From NCBI GenBank assembly GCA_910586405.1, contig CAJUII010000018.1, positions 12,504 through 43,682 on the forward strand: a stretch of DNA of 31,179 nt. The letters are read 5' to 3'. This stretch comes from an uncultured Lachnospiraceae bacterium. Its GTDB lineage: Bacteria > Bacillota > Clostridia > Lachnospirales > Lachnospiraceae. Shown here piece after piece: positions 14,295-22,635 of this stretch. Position 1 is the first letter of the stretch, and each line of letters starts with the position of its first letter. Position numbers and translations under genes: made by a program. The notes beneath the pieces were generated by a model. The model was not told the origin of the DNA and searched no databases. It saw nothing but the letters and a program-made list of their open reading frames with translations.

Positions 14295-15974
14295 ATGCAG
14301 TTAACAGGTTCACAGATTGTTATTGAATGTTTGAAGGAGCAGGGAGTTGATACCGTATTTGGTTATCCCGGTGGTTCTATCTTAAATATTTATGATGAAT
14401 TGTATAAACACAGCGATGAGATCACGCATATTCTGACATCGCACGAGCAGGGAGCGTCTCATGCGGCGGACGGCTACGCGCGTGCCACAGGCAAAGTAGG
14501 GGTCTGTCTTGCGACAAGCGGTCCGGGCGCTACCAATCTGGTCACAGGTATCGCCACAGCCTATATGGATTCTGTACCGATGGTTGCTATCACTGCAAAC
14601 GTTACATTGCCGCTGCTCGGAAAGGATTCCTTTCAGGAGGTTGACATCGCGGGCGTGACAATGCCAATCACAAAGCATGGATATATCGTGAAGGATGTCA
14701 CAACGCTTGCCGATACGATCAGAAAAGCGTTTAAGATTGCAAAATCGGGGAGACCGGGGCCCGTTTTGGTTGATATCACAAAGGATGCTACTGCGAACAA
14801 GTGTGAGTTTATCCCAGAAAAACCGGAGTCGCCAGAGTTGGTAAACGCTTACACAGAGAAGGACATTGACGTTGCACTTGACTTGATCAGAACTGCCAAA
14901 AAGCCGTATATCTATCTCGGCGGCGGTGCAATTCTGTCCAATGCATCAAGAGAGGTCAAAGAGTTTGCAGAGAAGATACAAGCGCCGGTGTGTGATACGC
15001 TGATGGCGAAGGGGGCATTTGATGGAAAGAGTGCGCTCTACACAGGCATGATTGGTATGCATGGCACCAAGACATCAAACTATGGCGTCAGTCAGTGTGA
15101 TCTGCTGATTGCGCTGGGCGCACGGTTCTCAGACCGCGTAGTGGGCAATCCAAAGAAGTTTGCAGAGAACGCAAAAATCTTACAGATTGATATTGACGCC
15201 GCGGAGATCAACAAAAATATCAAGACAGACGCCTCTGTCATTGGCGATTTAAAGACTGTTTTAAAAGAATTAAACAGCAAGCTCGAACAGCAGAAGCATG
15301 ACGAGTGGATTGCACAGATCAAGGAATTGAAAGAGAAATATCCATTGAGCTATGAATCGGATAAGCTCACCTGCCCTTATGTCATTGAAGAGCTGGACAG
15401 AGTGACAGGCGGCAAGGCAATCGTATCGACCGATGTAGGGCAGCATCAGATGTGGGCAGCGCAGTATTACCAGTACACAGAGCCGCGGACCTTCCTTTCT
15501 TCGGGAGGGCTTGGCACGATGGGCTACGGGCTGGGAGCCTGCATTGGCGCCAAGGTCGGCATGCCGGATAAAATCTGTGTAAATATTGCGGGTGACGGCT
15601 GTTTTCGTATGAATATGAATGAACTTGCAACGGCAAGCCGCTATAATATTCCAATCATTCAGATTATTATCAATAATCATGTGCTTGGTATGGTTCGCCA
15701 GTGGCAGACATTATTCTATGAGAAGCGGTATTCGCAGACGATACTGACAGATAAGGTTGATTTTGTAAAGGTATCTGAGGGTCTTGGCTGCGAGGCGATA
15801 CGTGTCACAAAGCGCGAGGAAGTAGGACCCGCCCTTGAGAAAGCAATTGCGCTGCAAAAGCCAGTAGTGATTGAGTGTGTCATTGAGGAGGACGATAAGG
15901 TATTTCCGATGGTTCCCGCAGGCGCAGCGATCAGTGAGGCATTTGACGCGGAGGATTTAAAGCACCGCCAGTAA
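14295..15974 (+). CDS. ilvB: Acetolactate synthase large subunit, biosynthetic
   Basis: This thiamine-diphosphate enzyme condenses pyruvate with pyruvate or 2-oxobutanoate, the first common step of valine, leucine and isoleucine synthesis. The 559-aa chain has the catalytic glutamate E51 (TSHEQGASHAADGYARATG), the FAD-region sequences typical of the anabolic form, and the cofactor motif GDGCFRMNMNELATA followed by NN about 28 residues on. The ribosome binding site AAAAGGAG lies 11 nt before the ATG. The regulatory small subunit gene (ilvN/ilvH), usually adjacent, is absent here; an L,D-transpeptidase gene follows instead. The small subunit may be encoded elsewhere. ilvC is also not in the window. 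Confidence 0.95.
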   Translation: MQLTGSQIVIECLKEQGVDTVFGYPGGSILNIYDELYKHSDEITHILTSHEQGASHAADGYARATGKVGVCLATSGPGATNLVTGIATAYMDSVPMVAITANVTLPLLGKDSFQEVDIAGVTMPITKHGYIVKDVTTLADTIRKAFKIAKSGRPGPVLVDITKDATANKCEFIPEKPESPELVNAYTEKDIDVALDLIRTAKKPYIYLGGGAILSNASREVKEFAEKIQAPVCDTLMAKGAFDGKSALYTGMIGMHGTKTSNYGVSQCDLLIALGARFSDRVVGNPKKFAENAKILQIDIDAAEINKNIKTDASVIGDLKTVLKELNSKLEQQKHDEWIAQIKELKEKYPLSYESDKLTCPYVIEELDRVTGGKAIVSTDVGQHQMWAAQYYQYTEPRTFLSSGGLGTMGYGLGACIGAKVGMPDKICVNIAGDGCFRMNMNELATASRYNIPIIQIIINNHVLGMVRQWQTLFYEKRYSQTILTDKVDFVKVSEGLGCEAIRVTKREEVGPALEKAIALQKPVVIECVIEEDDKVFPMVPAGAAISEAFDAEDLKHRQ

Positions 15975-15988
15975 TGAACTAATACGAT

Positions 15989-17479
15989 ATGAAAAAATTT
16001 TGGCTTGGCTTTATCAGAATCATGGGTGTGATGGCAGTGCTCGGCATCGGTGCTGTCATCGCACTGGACCAATATTATCAGAATGTTTTTCCGCTTTTTA
16101 CGACAATCAACGATGAATATTGTACTGGAATGACTGTCGGAAAAGTGACAGATCTCTTGAACGAGTCCTATGATCTGCACGCGGACAAGATCATGGTGCG
16201 CACGCTGAATGGCGTGATACATGAACTGCCGCTGGATGAATATGGCGTCACGATATCGTACAAACCGGCGGTTGCCGCATACATGAAGCAGTGCAAATCC
16301 AAGCCCTTTCAATGGCTGGAGGATTTTCTGGTGAGCTCGCTCCAATTAAGACCTCCCCGAATACAGGATTCGATGGATACAACGGTATATCCCACTTATT
16401 ATTGTGATACGGCAGTGATGGCTGCAAAGCTGGAAAAAGCAGCGTGGCTAAATGAAAATCTATATCAGGAGAAGAATACAGTCTCCATTGTAAAAAGCAC
16501 TACAGAGGGCTATATTCTTGTCGATCAAACAAGGGATTTACTGCTAAAGGAGAAAGCAGTCGATTTTGTTTGTGCCGAGATTGTTAATCAATTAACAAAT
16601 GCGAGCGGGATTCCTTATCAGGACGGATTGATAGATTTGTCAACGCAGGAAAATAAGGAGATTTGCTACAAAAGTGTTCCATATACAGCCAAGATGAAGG
16701 ACACGCTTGCAAAATGGGAAGGTATCCGCGAATTTCAGGATTTTCAGATGGTCTATGAATTTGGCGGGCGCGAGGAAATCATTGACGAAGCGGTGGCCGC
16801 TGACTGGATGACACTCGATGAGGAAGGAAGGATTGTGTTTGACGAACAGAACCGTCCGATTCTTGACAAGACGCTCATCAAGGAATATGTGGCATATTTG
16901 GCGTCTACTTATAATACAGTAGGAATAGAGCGCAGTTTTAAGGCAACGAGAGGTGATCTCGTCAAAGTGCCCGGCGGTGGTTATGGCAATGAGCTTGACG
17001 AGGAAGCAGAGTATGCGTTTTTGCTGGATGCGTTTCTCAACAAAAAAAGCGGCACGCGGATTCCGCAATATGTATCCGAGGCATGGGAAAAGGGAGAAAA
17101 TGATATCGGCGACACCTACATTGAGGTTGACATGGGAAACCAGCATATGTATTATTATGTAGATGGCGAGATGGTGCTCGATACCCCGGTGGTTACTGGA
17201 AATACATCACGGAAATGGGGAACGCCTGCCAAAGTCTGTTTTGTCTATTTTAAACAGAAAAACAGAGTGCTTCGAGGTGCAGACTATGCGACGCCAGTCA
17301 AATACTGGATGGCAGTTGACGGTCATATCGGCATTCACGACGCCACATGGCGCAAGGAGTTTGGCGGCACAATTTATGAGACAAACGGTTCCCATGGCTG
17401 TATTAATACACCGCTTGAAACGATGACAGAACTGTATGATATGGTAGAGCTTGGCACACCTGTCATCATGTTTTATTAG
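15989..17479 (+). CDS. L,D-transpeptidase (YkuD domain) with N-terminal anchor
   Basis: The enzyme would form or exchange 3-3 cross-links in peptidoglycan on the outer face of the membrane. The 496-aa chain has a membrane anchor at residues 8-26 and a long extracytoplasmic region that resembles the peptidoglycan-binding domain of clostridial family members (about 45-350). The C-terminal YkuD domain begins near TYIEVDMGNQHMYYYVDGE. The catalytic motif is complete: HIGIHDATW, then NGSHGCINTP with nucleophile C471. No good ribosome binding site precedes the ATG at 15989, only 14 nt after ilvB. Expression may depend on coupling to ilvB, or be low. It is functionally unrelated to the operon before it. 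Confidence 0.9.
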   Translation: MKKFWLGFIRIMGVMAVLGIGAVIALDQYYQNVFPLFTTINDEYCTGMTVGKVTDLLNESYDLHADKIMVRTLNGVIHELPLDEYGVTISYKPAVAAYMKQCKSKPFQWLEDFLVSSLQLRPPRIQDSMDTTVYPTYYCDTAVMAAKLEKAAWLNENLYQEKNTVSIVKSTTEGYILVDQTRDLLLKEKAVDFVCAEIVNQLTNASGIPYQDGLIDLSTQENKEICYKSVPYTAKMKDTLAKWEGIREFQDFQMVYEFGGREEIIDEAVAADWMTLDEEGRIVFDEQNRPILDKTLIKEYVAYLASTYNTVGIERSFKATRGDLVKVPGGGYGNELDEEAEYAFLLDAFLNKKSGTRIPQYVSEAWEKGENDIGDTYIEVDMGNQHMYYYVDGEMVLDTPVVTGNTSRKWGTPAKVCFVYFKQKNRVLRGADYATPVKYWMAVDGHIGIHDATWRKEFGGTIYETNGSHGCINTPLETMTELYDMVELGTPVIMFY

Positions 17480-17521
17480 GTGCCTTACGAACAGTTTCTC
17501 ATGATAGAACATACTGTGTAT

Positions 17522-17552
17522 CAACATTAATTTTCTATAAAATGTTGTTTAT
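17522..17552 (+). terminator. Weak terminator-like hairpin
   Basis: CAACATT (17522-17528) pairs with AATGTTG (17541-17547), followed by TTTATAT. It is AT-rich with a 12-nt loop, 42 nt after the transpeptidase stop. A TATAAT at about 17601-17606 precedes serC, but I cannot match a good -35 to it. Confidence 0.4.
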
Positions 17553-17630
17553 ATAGATTTATAGTATACACGCCGCTAGGTATTTGTGAAAGTGTGCGCT
17601 GTATAATGAAGAAAACAGGAGGAGTTAAAA

Positions 17631-18713
17631 ATGTCCAGAGTGTACAATTTTTCAGCAGGTCCCGCAGTTTTACCTGAGGAAGTCCTCAAAGAAGCTGCAA
17701 ATGAAATGTTAGATTATAAAGGAACAGGAATGTCCGTCATGGAGATGAGCCACCGCTCAAAGGCTTATGACACCATTATCAAAGAAGCTGAAGCTGATCT
17801 GAGAGAGCTTATGAATATTCCAGACAATTATAAAGTGTTATTTTTGCAGGGAGGCGCAAGCCAGCAGTTTGCCATGATTCCCATGAATCTCATGAAAAAT
17901 GGTGTTGCTGACTATATCGTTACAGGGCAGTGGGCGAAGAAAGCTTATCAGGAGGCATGCATGTTTGGCAAGGCAAACAAGATTGCATCGAGTGAGGACC
18001 AGACATTCTCTTACATACCAGACTGTTCAGATTTGCCAATCTCTGAGGATGCTGACTATGTGTATATCTGTGAGAACAATACCATTTATGGAACCAAGTT
18101 CAAGACACTGCCAAACACAAAGGGAAAAACACTTGTGGCAGATGTGTCCTCATGCTTCCTGTCAGAGCCAGTAGATGTGACAAAATACGGTGTCATCTAT
18201 GGCGGTGTCCAGAAAAATATCGGACCGGCAGGCGTTGTCATAGTGATTATCAGAGAAGACTTGATCACCGATGATGTTCTTCCCGGAACACCGACCATGT
18301 TGAAGTACAAGACGCATTCCGACAATGACTCACTTTACAACACACCGCCTGCATACGGCATTTATATCTGCGGAAAAGTATTTAAATGGCTCAAGAAGCA
18401 GGGCGGTCTTGAGAAGATGAAAGCATACAATGAGAAGAAGGCAAAGATTCTCTATGATTTCCTTGACGAGAGCAAGCTCTTTAAGGGGACGGTCAGAAAA
18501 GAAGACCGCTCTCTGATGAATGTACCATTTGTGACAGGCAATGAGGAATTGGACGCAAAGTTTGTCAAGGAAGCAAAAGAAGCAGGCTTTGAGAATCTGA
18601 AAGGCCACAGAAGTGTTGGCGGTATGCGCGCAAGTATCTACAATGCTATGCCAATCGAGGGTGTAGAGAAGCTTGTGGAGTTTATGAAAAAATTTGAGGA
18701 GGAAAACCAATAA
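17631..18713 (+). CDS. serC: Phosphoserine aminotransferase
   Basis: SerC transfers an amino group from glutamate to 3-phosphohydroxypyruvate, giving phosphoserine, the second step of serine synthesis. The 360-aa PLP enzyme shows VYNFSAGPAVLPEEVL at the N-terminus, the phosphate-binding GGASQQF (74-80), and the cofactor lysine K195 in IYGGVQKNIGPAG. The C-terminus VGGMRASIYNAMPIEGVEKL is typical. The ribosome binding site AGGAGG lies 8 nt before ATG 17631. Its stop overlaps the serA start by one base (TAATG), so the two are co-translated. Confidence 0.97.
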   Translation: MSRVYNFSAGPAVLPEEVLKEAANEMLDYKGTGMSVMEMSHRSKAYDTIIKEAEADLRELMNIPDNYKVLFLQGGASQQFAMIPMNLMKNGVADYIVTGQWAKKAYQEACMFGKANKIASSEDQTFSYIPDCSDLPISEDADYVYICENNTIYGTKFKTLPNTKGKTLVADVSSCFLSEPVDVTKYGVIYGGVQKNIGPAGVVIVIIREDLITDDVLPGTPTMLKYKTHSDNDSLYNTPPAYGIYICGKVFKWLKKQGGLEKMKAYNEKKAKILYDFLDESKLFKGTVRKEDRSLMNVPFVTGNEELDAKFVKEAKEAGFENLKGHRSVGGMRASIYNAMPIEGVEKLVEFMKKFEEENQ

Positions 18714-19876
18714 TGTATCAATATAAATGTCTGAACCCCATCTCCGATATCGGATTATCAAGATTTACAGAAAATTACCAGACGACAGATGATCTCGCAC
18801 AGGCGGAGGGCGTGCTCGTCAGAAGTGCATCTATGCATGAGATGGAGCTGCCCAAGACACTTCTTGCGGTTGCGAGAGCCGGTGCCGGTGTCAACAATAT
18901 TCCGCTTGACCGGTGCGCAGAACAGGGAATTGTCGTGTTCAATACACCCGGTGCCAACGCAAACGGCGTCAAAGAACTGGTGCTGGCTGGAATGCTTCTT
19001 GCCTCAAGAGATGTGACAGGAGGAATAGACTGGGTAAAAGCCAATGCGGGTTCAGAGACCGTTGCAAAGGACGCGGAGAAGGAGAAAAAGAATTTTGCCG
19101 GCACAGAAATTCAGGGCAAGAAGCTTGGCATCATTGGACTTGGCGCAATTGGTATCCGCGTGGCAAACGCAGCCGTAGCGCTCGGAATGGATGTCTATGG
19201 ATATGACCCATATCTCTCTGTGGACGCGGCGTTAAAGCTCTCCCGCGAGGTGAAGCATGTCATCAATGTAGATGATATTTACGCGGCGTGTGATTTTATC
19301 ACGATTCATGTCCCACTGATGGACGCCACAAAAGGAATGATCAATGCTGCTGCCATCGCGAAGATGAAGCCGGGCGTTGTGGTATTAAATTTTGCAAGAG
19401 ATTTGTTGGTCAATGAAAAAGATATGATTTCCGCATTGGAAGCTGGCAAAGTCAAAAAATATGTCTCAGACTTCCCGAATCCGACAACAGCGGGACAGAA
19501 GGGCTGCATTGTCATTCCGCATCTGGGCGCTTCCACAGAGGAATCCGAAGATAACTGCGCCGTGATGGCAGTCGATGAGCTCAAAGACTATCTTGAAAAT
19601 GGTAATATCAGAAACAGCGTAAACTACCCGGCATGTGATATGGGAGTCTGCGGCAATGTAGGCAGAGTGGCAATTCTTCATAAGAATATTGCAAATATGA
19701 TCACGCAGTTTACAGCAGCGTTTGGCGCCGCTGGAATCAACATCAGTGATATGACCAATAAATCAAGAGGTGAGTACGCGTATACGCTGATGGACATTGA
19801 GAAATCAGCCGATGATAAGATTCTTGAACAGTTGAACAGCATTGACGGCGTGTTCCGGGTACGCGTTGTAAAGTAA
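18713..19876 (+). CDS. serA: D-3-phosphoglycerate dehydrogenase with ACT domain
   Basis: SerA oxidises 3-phosphoglycerate with NAD, the first step of serine synthesis. In the 387-aa chain, residues 1-95 and 270-305 form the substrate domain. Residues 96-270 form the NAD domain with LGIIGLGAIGIRVANAAVAL, and catalytic R229 (NFARDLL) and H270 (IPHLGASTEES) are present. The usual DVFxxEP that supplies the catalytic Glu region reads SDFPNP (252-257), a variant I associate with short clostridial SerA. Residues 315-387 are an ACT domain (GVFRVRVVK end), suggesting serine feedback control. There is no strong ribosome binding site of its own beyond GAGGA in the serC end. Confidence 0.95.
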   Translation: MYQYKCLNPISDIGLSRFTENYQTTDDLAQAEGVLVRSASMHEMELPKTLLAVARAGAGVNNIPLDRCAEQGIVVFNTPGANANGVKELVLAGMLLASRDVTGGIDWVKANAGSETVAKDAEKEKKNFAGTEIQGKKLGIIGLGAIGIRVANAAVALGMDVYGYDPYLSVDAALKLSREVKHVINVDDIYAACDFITIHVPLMDATKGMINAAAIAKMKPGVVVLNFARDLLVNEKDMISALEAGKVKKYVSDFPNPTTAGQKGCIVIPHLGASTEESEDNCAVMAVDELKDYLENGNIRNSVNYPACDMGVCGNVGRVAILHKNIANMITQFTAAFGAAGINISDMTNKSRGEYAYTLMDIEKSADDKILEQLNSIDGVFRVRVVK

Positions 19877-19904
19877 GCTTGCAGCGGCAGCCAGTTCAGT
19901 GCAG

Positions 19905-19994
19905 GTTGCGAATTTATTGCATCGTGGCATTCTGACAAAATTGTAATAAATTCGCAACATTATATTGCACAAAATGCTTCTTTAGTGCAATATA
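19905..19994 (+). repeat. Two large inverted repeats downstream of serA
   Basis: GTTGCGAATTTATT (19905-19918) is the perfect inverse of 19945-19958, around a 26-nt loop. TATATTGCAC (19961-19970) is the perfect inverse of 19985-19994, around a 14-nt loop. They begin 28 nt after the serA stop. Neither has a clear T-run on the plus strand, so they may be bidirectional terminators or protein-binding dyads. Confidence 0.6.
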
Positions 19995-20041
19995 AATTGG
20001 TAAAATTATGTAAAAATTGTGGACAATGTGTCAAAAATCTG

Positions 20042-20070
20042 TTGACAAAATGCAATAAATATGTAATAAT
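20042..20070 (+). promoter_or_regulatory. Strong sigma-A promoter in a gene-free region
   Basis: A consensus TTGACA (20042-20047) is followed after 16-17 nt by TAATAAT (20064-20070). No annotated gene follows directly; a terminator lies 180 nt downstream. Confidence 0.65.
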
Positions 20071-20075
20071 TTATC

Positions 20076-20275
20076 TACGGAAACAACATTACACTTTAGA
20101 ATCCTTGAGAGAGCTTTATGAAAATGAGATTGCGTTTGTGTAAAAAGGGATGGCTTCTCGGAAACAAAATGGGGAATTTGTGGGGATAGCTTGATGTGTA
20201 AAAGAAACTTTTGATAGGGAATCAAGTGTAAAAGGAACAGTACAAAAAAAGGATGGCTGCATCCTTTTTTTGTTT
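20076..20275 (+). ncRNA. Candidate small transcript, about 200 nt
   Basis: The stretch between the promoter at 20042 and the terminator at 20244-20275 could be a small RNA. The motif GTGTAAAA(A)G occurs three times (about 20138, 20194, 20228), and CTTGAT/ATCAAG flank an arm at about 20189-20226. A 23-codon frame (20118-20189, MKMRLRLCKKGWLLGNKMGN then LWG) begins with a weak GAGAG upstream. Whether it is translated cannot be decided by eye. It matches no RNA family I recognise. Confidence 0.35.
20244..20275 (+). terminator. Strong terminator of the candidate small transcript
   Basis: AAAAAAAGGATG (20244-20255) and CATCCTTTTTTT (20260-20271) pair perfectly over 12 bp around a GCTG loop. The symmetric A/T runs make it usable from both strands. 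Confidence 0.85.
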
Positions 20276-20282
20276 GTGCATA

Positions 20283-20625
20283 CGGACGCGGAGAGGAAAT
20301 AAGCAGCAAAAGCTGCCTGCGTCCGGCGCGCGAGTAGGGGGAAAGATAAAATTTCCCCTCCTCGATTGCACACGGGTGTCCCAAGGAACAATGTCAGCAG
20401 AAGCTGACGGGTGCCCGACGCGGGAGTAGGGGAAAGGGTTTTCCCCTACTCGATTTCAAGACCTGTGCAGAGGCAATAAGCCATAAAAGCGGCGCACAGG
20501 TCGCCCGGGTGTAGATGAATCTTCTCCTATTCGATTGCACAGATTCATACAGAGGAATTAAGCTGCAAGAGCAGCACACGGACATCCAAATGAAATTATA
20601 TCAGCCAGCTGACGGACATCCAGTA
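20283..20625 (+). repeat. Tandem array of about 87-nt double-hairpin units
   Basis: At least three good and two degenerate units follow each other with a period of about 85-90 nt and no coding potential. Each unit has a two-part stem-loop and then a second hairpin. Outer stems: 20283-20289/20319-20325; 20373-20381/20409-20417; 20460-20468/20494-20502. They differ in sequence but keep pairing. Inside each is an unpaired AGAGGxAATAAGC-like segment (AAGGAACAATGTC in unit 2) and a small inner stem with an AAAA/AGAA-type loop. The second hairpins are 20331-20344/20352-20364 and the perfect 12-bp 20424-20435/20440-20451, each followed by CTCGATT. Unit 4 (about 20545-20595) and unit 5 (about 20589-20622) are worn. 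I know of no matching family. Confidence 0.75.
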
Positions 20626-20682
20626 CAGCGAAGGGGAGAAATGCACACAGATAAGTGCAATAAAAACATCTTTATAGTGGCA

Positions 20683-20970
20683 TTAAAATGCATCGTGTAC
20701 ATCACCGTATTTTGTCATATTTCCGATTGTATTCTGAAATTTTGTCTCACGGCTGACAGTGACCTGACTCGCCAAATCCATATATTTTATAAATATTTCT
20801 TCTACAGTCATACCCTTTTCTTTTGCAAGCTCCTCCATAATCGGTTTGAGCTTTTCCAATTGGAAAGAAACACGTGTTTTCTGGGGATCAAAATCCTTCA
20901 ATACACGATCAGCATACTCGTTAATACGATCTAACAGATTCTTATCTTCTGGTGTCATAATTCCCATCAT
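20683..20970 (-). CDS. Small conserved hypothetical protein, 95 aa
   Basis: This is a soluble, mostly helical protein with MTPEDKNLLDRINEYADRVL, DPQKTRVSFQLEKLKPIMEE and EEIFIKYMDLASQ, a pattern I associate with small proteins of Lachnospiraceae without known function. The first ATG (20970) directly abuts AAAGG, while the ATG four codons later (20958) has a more usual distance. The real start may be either. A very good promoter (21014-21042) drives it. It is divergent from the second sigma operon, and its 3' end faces the hairpin array. Confidence 0.65.
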   Translation of the reverse strand: MMGIMTPEDKNLLDRINEYADRVLKDFDPQKTRVSFQLEKLKPIMEELAKEKGMTVEEIFIKYMDLASQVTVSRETKFQNTIGNMTKYGDVHDAF

Positions 20971-21013
20971 CCTTTCATTAATATTGGAGGTTATGAAACC
21001 TCTCTAAATAATT

Positions 21014-21042
21014 ACTATAGCATACTGTATTTTGCTTGTCAA
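21014..21042 (-). promoter_or_regulatory. Promoter of the 95-aa protein gene
   Basis: On the minus strand TTGACA (21042-21037) and TATAGT (21019-21014) are 17 nt apart, close to consensus. The start point would be near 21007. Confidence 0.75.
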
Positions 21043-21060
21043 AAGGCTGTTGTTACAGAT

Positions 21061-21090
21061 TTGCAGTTTTGTATAAGAATATGTTATAAT
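21061..21090 (+). promoter_or_regulatory. Promoter of the sigma-serpin operon
   Basis: TTGCAG (21061-21066) and TATAAT (21085-21090) are 18 nt apart. It is of the housekeeping kind, so basal expression of the operon would not need its own sigma factor. Confidence 0.65.
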
Positions 21091-21165
21091 TCCAAAAAGC
21101 CTGCAACCAGTCAATATAAAATCCTTCTTAATAGAAAAGAGCACAAATACAAAGGAGGTTATCTA

Positions 21166-21723
21166 TTGGAAGACAAAGAGATTATTGAATTATTCTGGCA
21201 GCGTTCTCAACAGGCGATTGCAGAGACAGATGGCAAGTATGGCGGACGGCTGCAAAACTTGTCCATGAATATATTGCATGACAGGGAGGATGCCGAGGAA
21301 TGTGTGAATGATACCTATCATGCGACATGGAATACACTGCCGCCAAAACGTCCCAATTATTTTTTTGCGTATCTGGCAAAGCTTACACGCAATTTTTCGT
21401 TTGGAAAATATGATTATTATCATGCGAAGAAACGGTGTGTGACAGTGGTAGAGCTGAGCGAGGAGATCGAGAACTGTATTCCGGCGCCGAATGATCTTGA
21501 ACAGAAGATGGACAGCGCTGAAATTGGGCGCATTATCAGTGAATTTTTATTCCAACAACCTGCGGAAATGAGGATGATTTTTGTACGCCGTTATTGGTAT
21601 ATGGATTCAATCAGAGACATTTCACAGATTTTTCATGTAAGTGAAAGCAAAGTGAAATCTATACTTTTTCGTATGAGGAACAGGCTGCGGGAATATCTGG
21701 AGAGAGGAGGCATACAGCTTTGA
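21166..21723 (+). CDS. ECF-type sigma factor of the serpin operon
   Basis: This 185-aa sigma factor starts at TTG 21166, 7 nt after a perfect AAAGGAGG. The longer frame from an ATG at 21061 would cover the promoter itself and is rejected. Sigma-2 spans about residues 15-85 (SMNILHDREDAEECVNDTYH ATWNTLP region). Sigma-4 spans about 125-180 (PAEMRMIFVRRYWYMDSIRD, then ISQIFHVSESKVKSILFRMR). This belongs to a Lachnospiraceae group of sigma factors followed by a small membrane protein beginning MxGKDLLE, and exactly that follows here, overlapping by 4 nt. It is distinct in sequence from the sigma factor at 4654. Confidence 0.85.
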   Translation: MEDKEIIELFWQRSQQAIAETDGKYGGRLQNLSMNILHDREDAEECVNDTYHATWNTLPPKRPNYFFAYLAKLTRNFSFGKYDYYHAKKRCVTVVELSEEIENCIPAPNDLEQKMDSAEIGRIISEFLFQQPAEMRMIFVRRYWYMDSIRDISQIFHVSESKVKSILFRMRNRLREYLERGGIQL

Positions 21724-22595
21724 GAGGAAAAGATCTTCTGGAATGTATAGAAAATATAGATGATACACTCATAGAGGAAGCACTGAATCCGAAGATCGTC
21801 TTGCATAGAAGTAAGGCAGGCGCTAAGTGTGGTATGGCTGCTGCTTGTGTAATTATGCTTTGCATTTCTGGGATTACATTCTGGGCGCATCAAAACAAAA
21901 ATCAGAATGCCGCAGACATACAACATGAAGATACAATCATGGATATGATAACAATCGCAGATGCGGGAGATTTACAGTCGGAGAAGGGCGTCATAGAAGA
22001 ATCAGAAGTTAATGCTACAGATGCAGCGCCGAAAGATACCGCCTCAACAGCCTCAATGAAGGAGGATGCGTTTCACAAGAAAATGTCAGAAGATGATCAG
22101 AAAGCAGCGCAGTACGAATCCACCGAGGAGGATAAAGATTTTAAGATGGAACTGGCAATAGAAGAGGCGGCGGGATTGTCATATACGGTTATTAGTGACT
22201 ATGATGGGCAGAGAGAGGCGGCAGACTATTGCTATGAAGAGCCCAAAAAAGGAACATTTTTCTGTTATCATTATTTAGAAGAAACAATAGAATATTATAC
22301 ATATCAGGAGAATCAAACCGATCGTACAGACAGTACGATGTATGCATATCAAATAGTGATTGATATTTACGGAGACGTTCAGAAAGAGAATGGTATGCAG
22401 TATGAAATTCTATATAATACAAATGAAGGAAATACAATGATTGAGCAGGAATATCAACGTTTGATTGATTTAGGATACCCAGTAAGACTGTCTGAGGACT
22501 TTCAGTTGACAGGAACCTTTACAAAAACAGAGATTGATACATTTCCGGCATCACCAGAATACGGTTATGTGTTCCGATTTGAAAGTGAATCGTAG
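21720..22595 (+). CDS. Single-pass membrane protein, probable anti-sigma partner
   Basis: This 291-aa protein starts at TTG 21720, overlapping the sigma gene stop, with GGAGG 9 nt upstream. Residues 1-37 (GKDLLECIENIDDTLIEEAL) are the conserved cytoplasmic segment of proteins paired with this sigma type. One membrane helix lies at 38-56. About 235 extracellular residues follow: an acidic low-complexity linker (about 58-145), then a folded part with many Tyr and acidic residues (YEEPKKGTFFCYHYLEETIE). Position and topology suggest it binds and restrains the sigma factor, releasing it on an outside signal. No enzymatic motif is visible. Confidence 0.7.
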   Translation: MRGKDLLECIENIDDTLIEEALNPKIVLHRSKAGAKCGMAAACVIMLCISGITFWAHQNKNQNAADIQHEDTIMDMITIADAGDLQSEKGVIEESEVNATDAAPKDTASTASMKEDAFHKKMSEDDQKAAQYESTEEDKDFKMELAIEEAAGLSYTVISDYDGQREAADYCYEEPKKGTFFCYHYLEETIEYYTYQENQTDRTDSTMYAYQIVIDIYGDVQKENGMQYEILYNTNEGNTMIEQEYQRLIDLGYPVRLSEDFQLTGTFTKTEIDTFPASPEYGYVFRFESES

Positions 22596-22635
22596 ATTTG
22601 CAGCGTTGATAGAGAACAGCAAAGGAGAGTAAAAT

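Noticed and set aside
15716..16345. Minus-strand frame of 209 codons opposite ilvB and the transpeptidase
   Set aside because: It spans the ends of two convincing genes, lacks a ribosome binding site, and looks like a shadow frame.
20283..20625. CRISPR array
   Set aside because: Repeats vary in sequence, units are themselves structured throughout, there are no unique spacers of constant length, and no cas genes are nearby.
20515..20934. Plus-strand frame of 139 codons
   Set aside because: It is antisense to the 95-aa gene, which has a near-consensus promoter, and begins inside the hairpin array.
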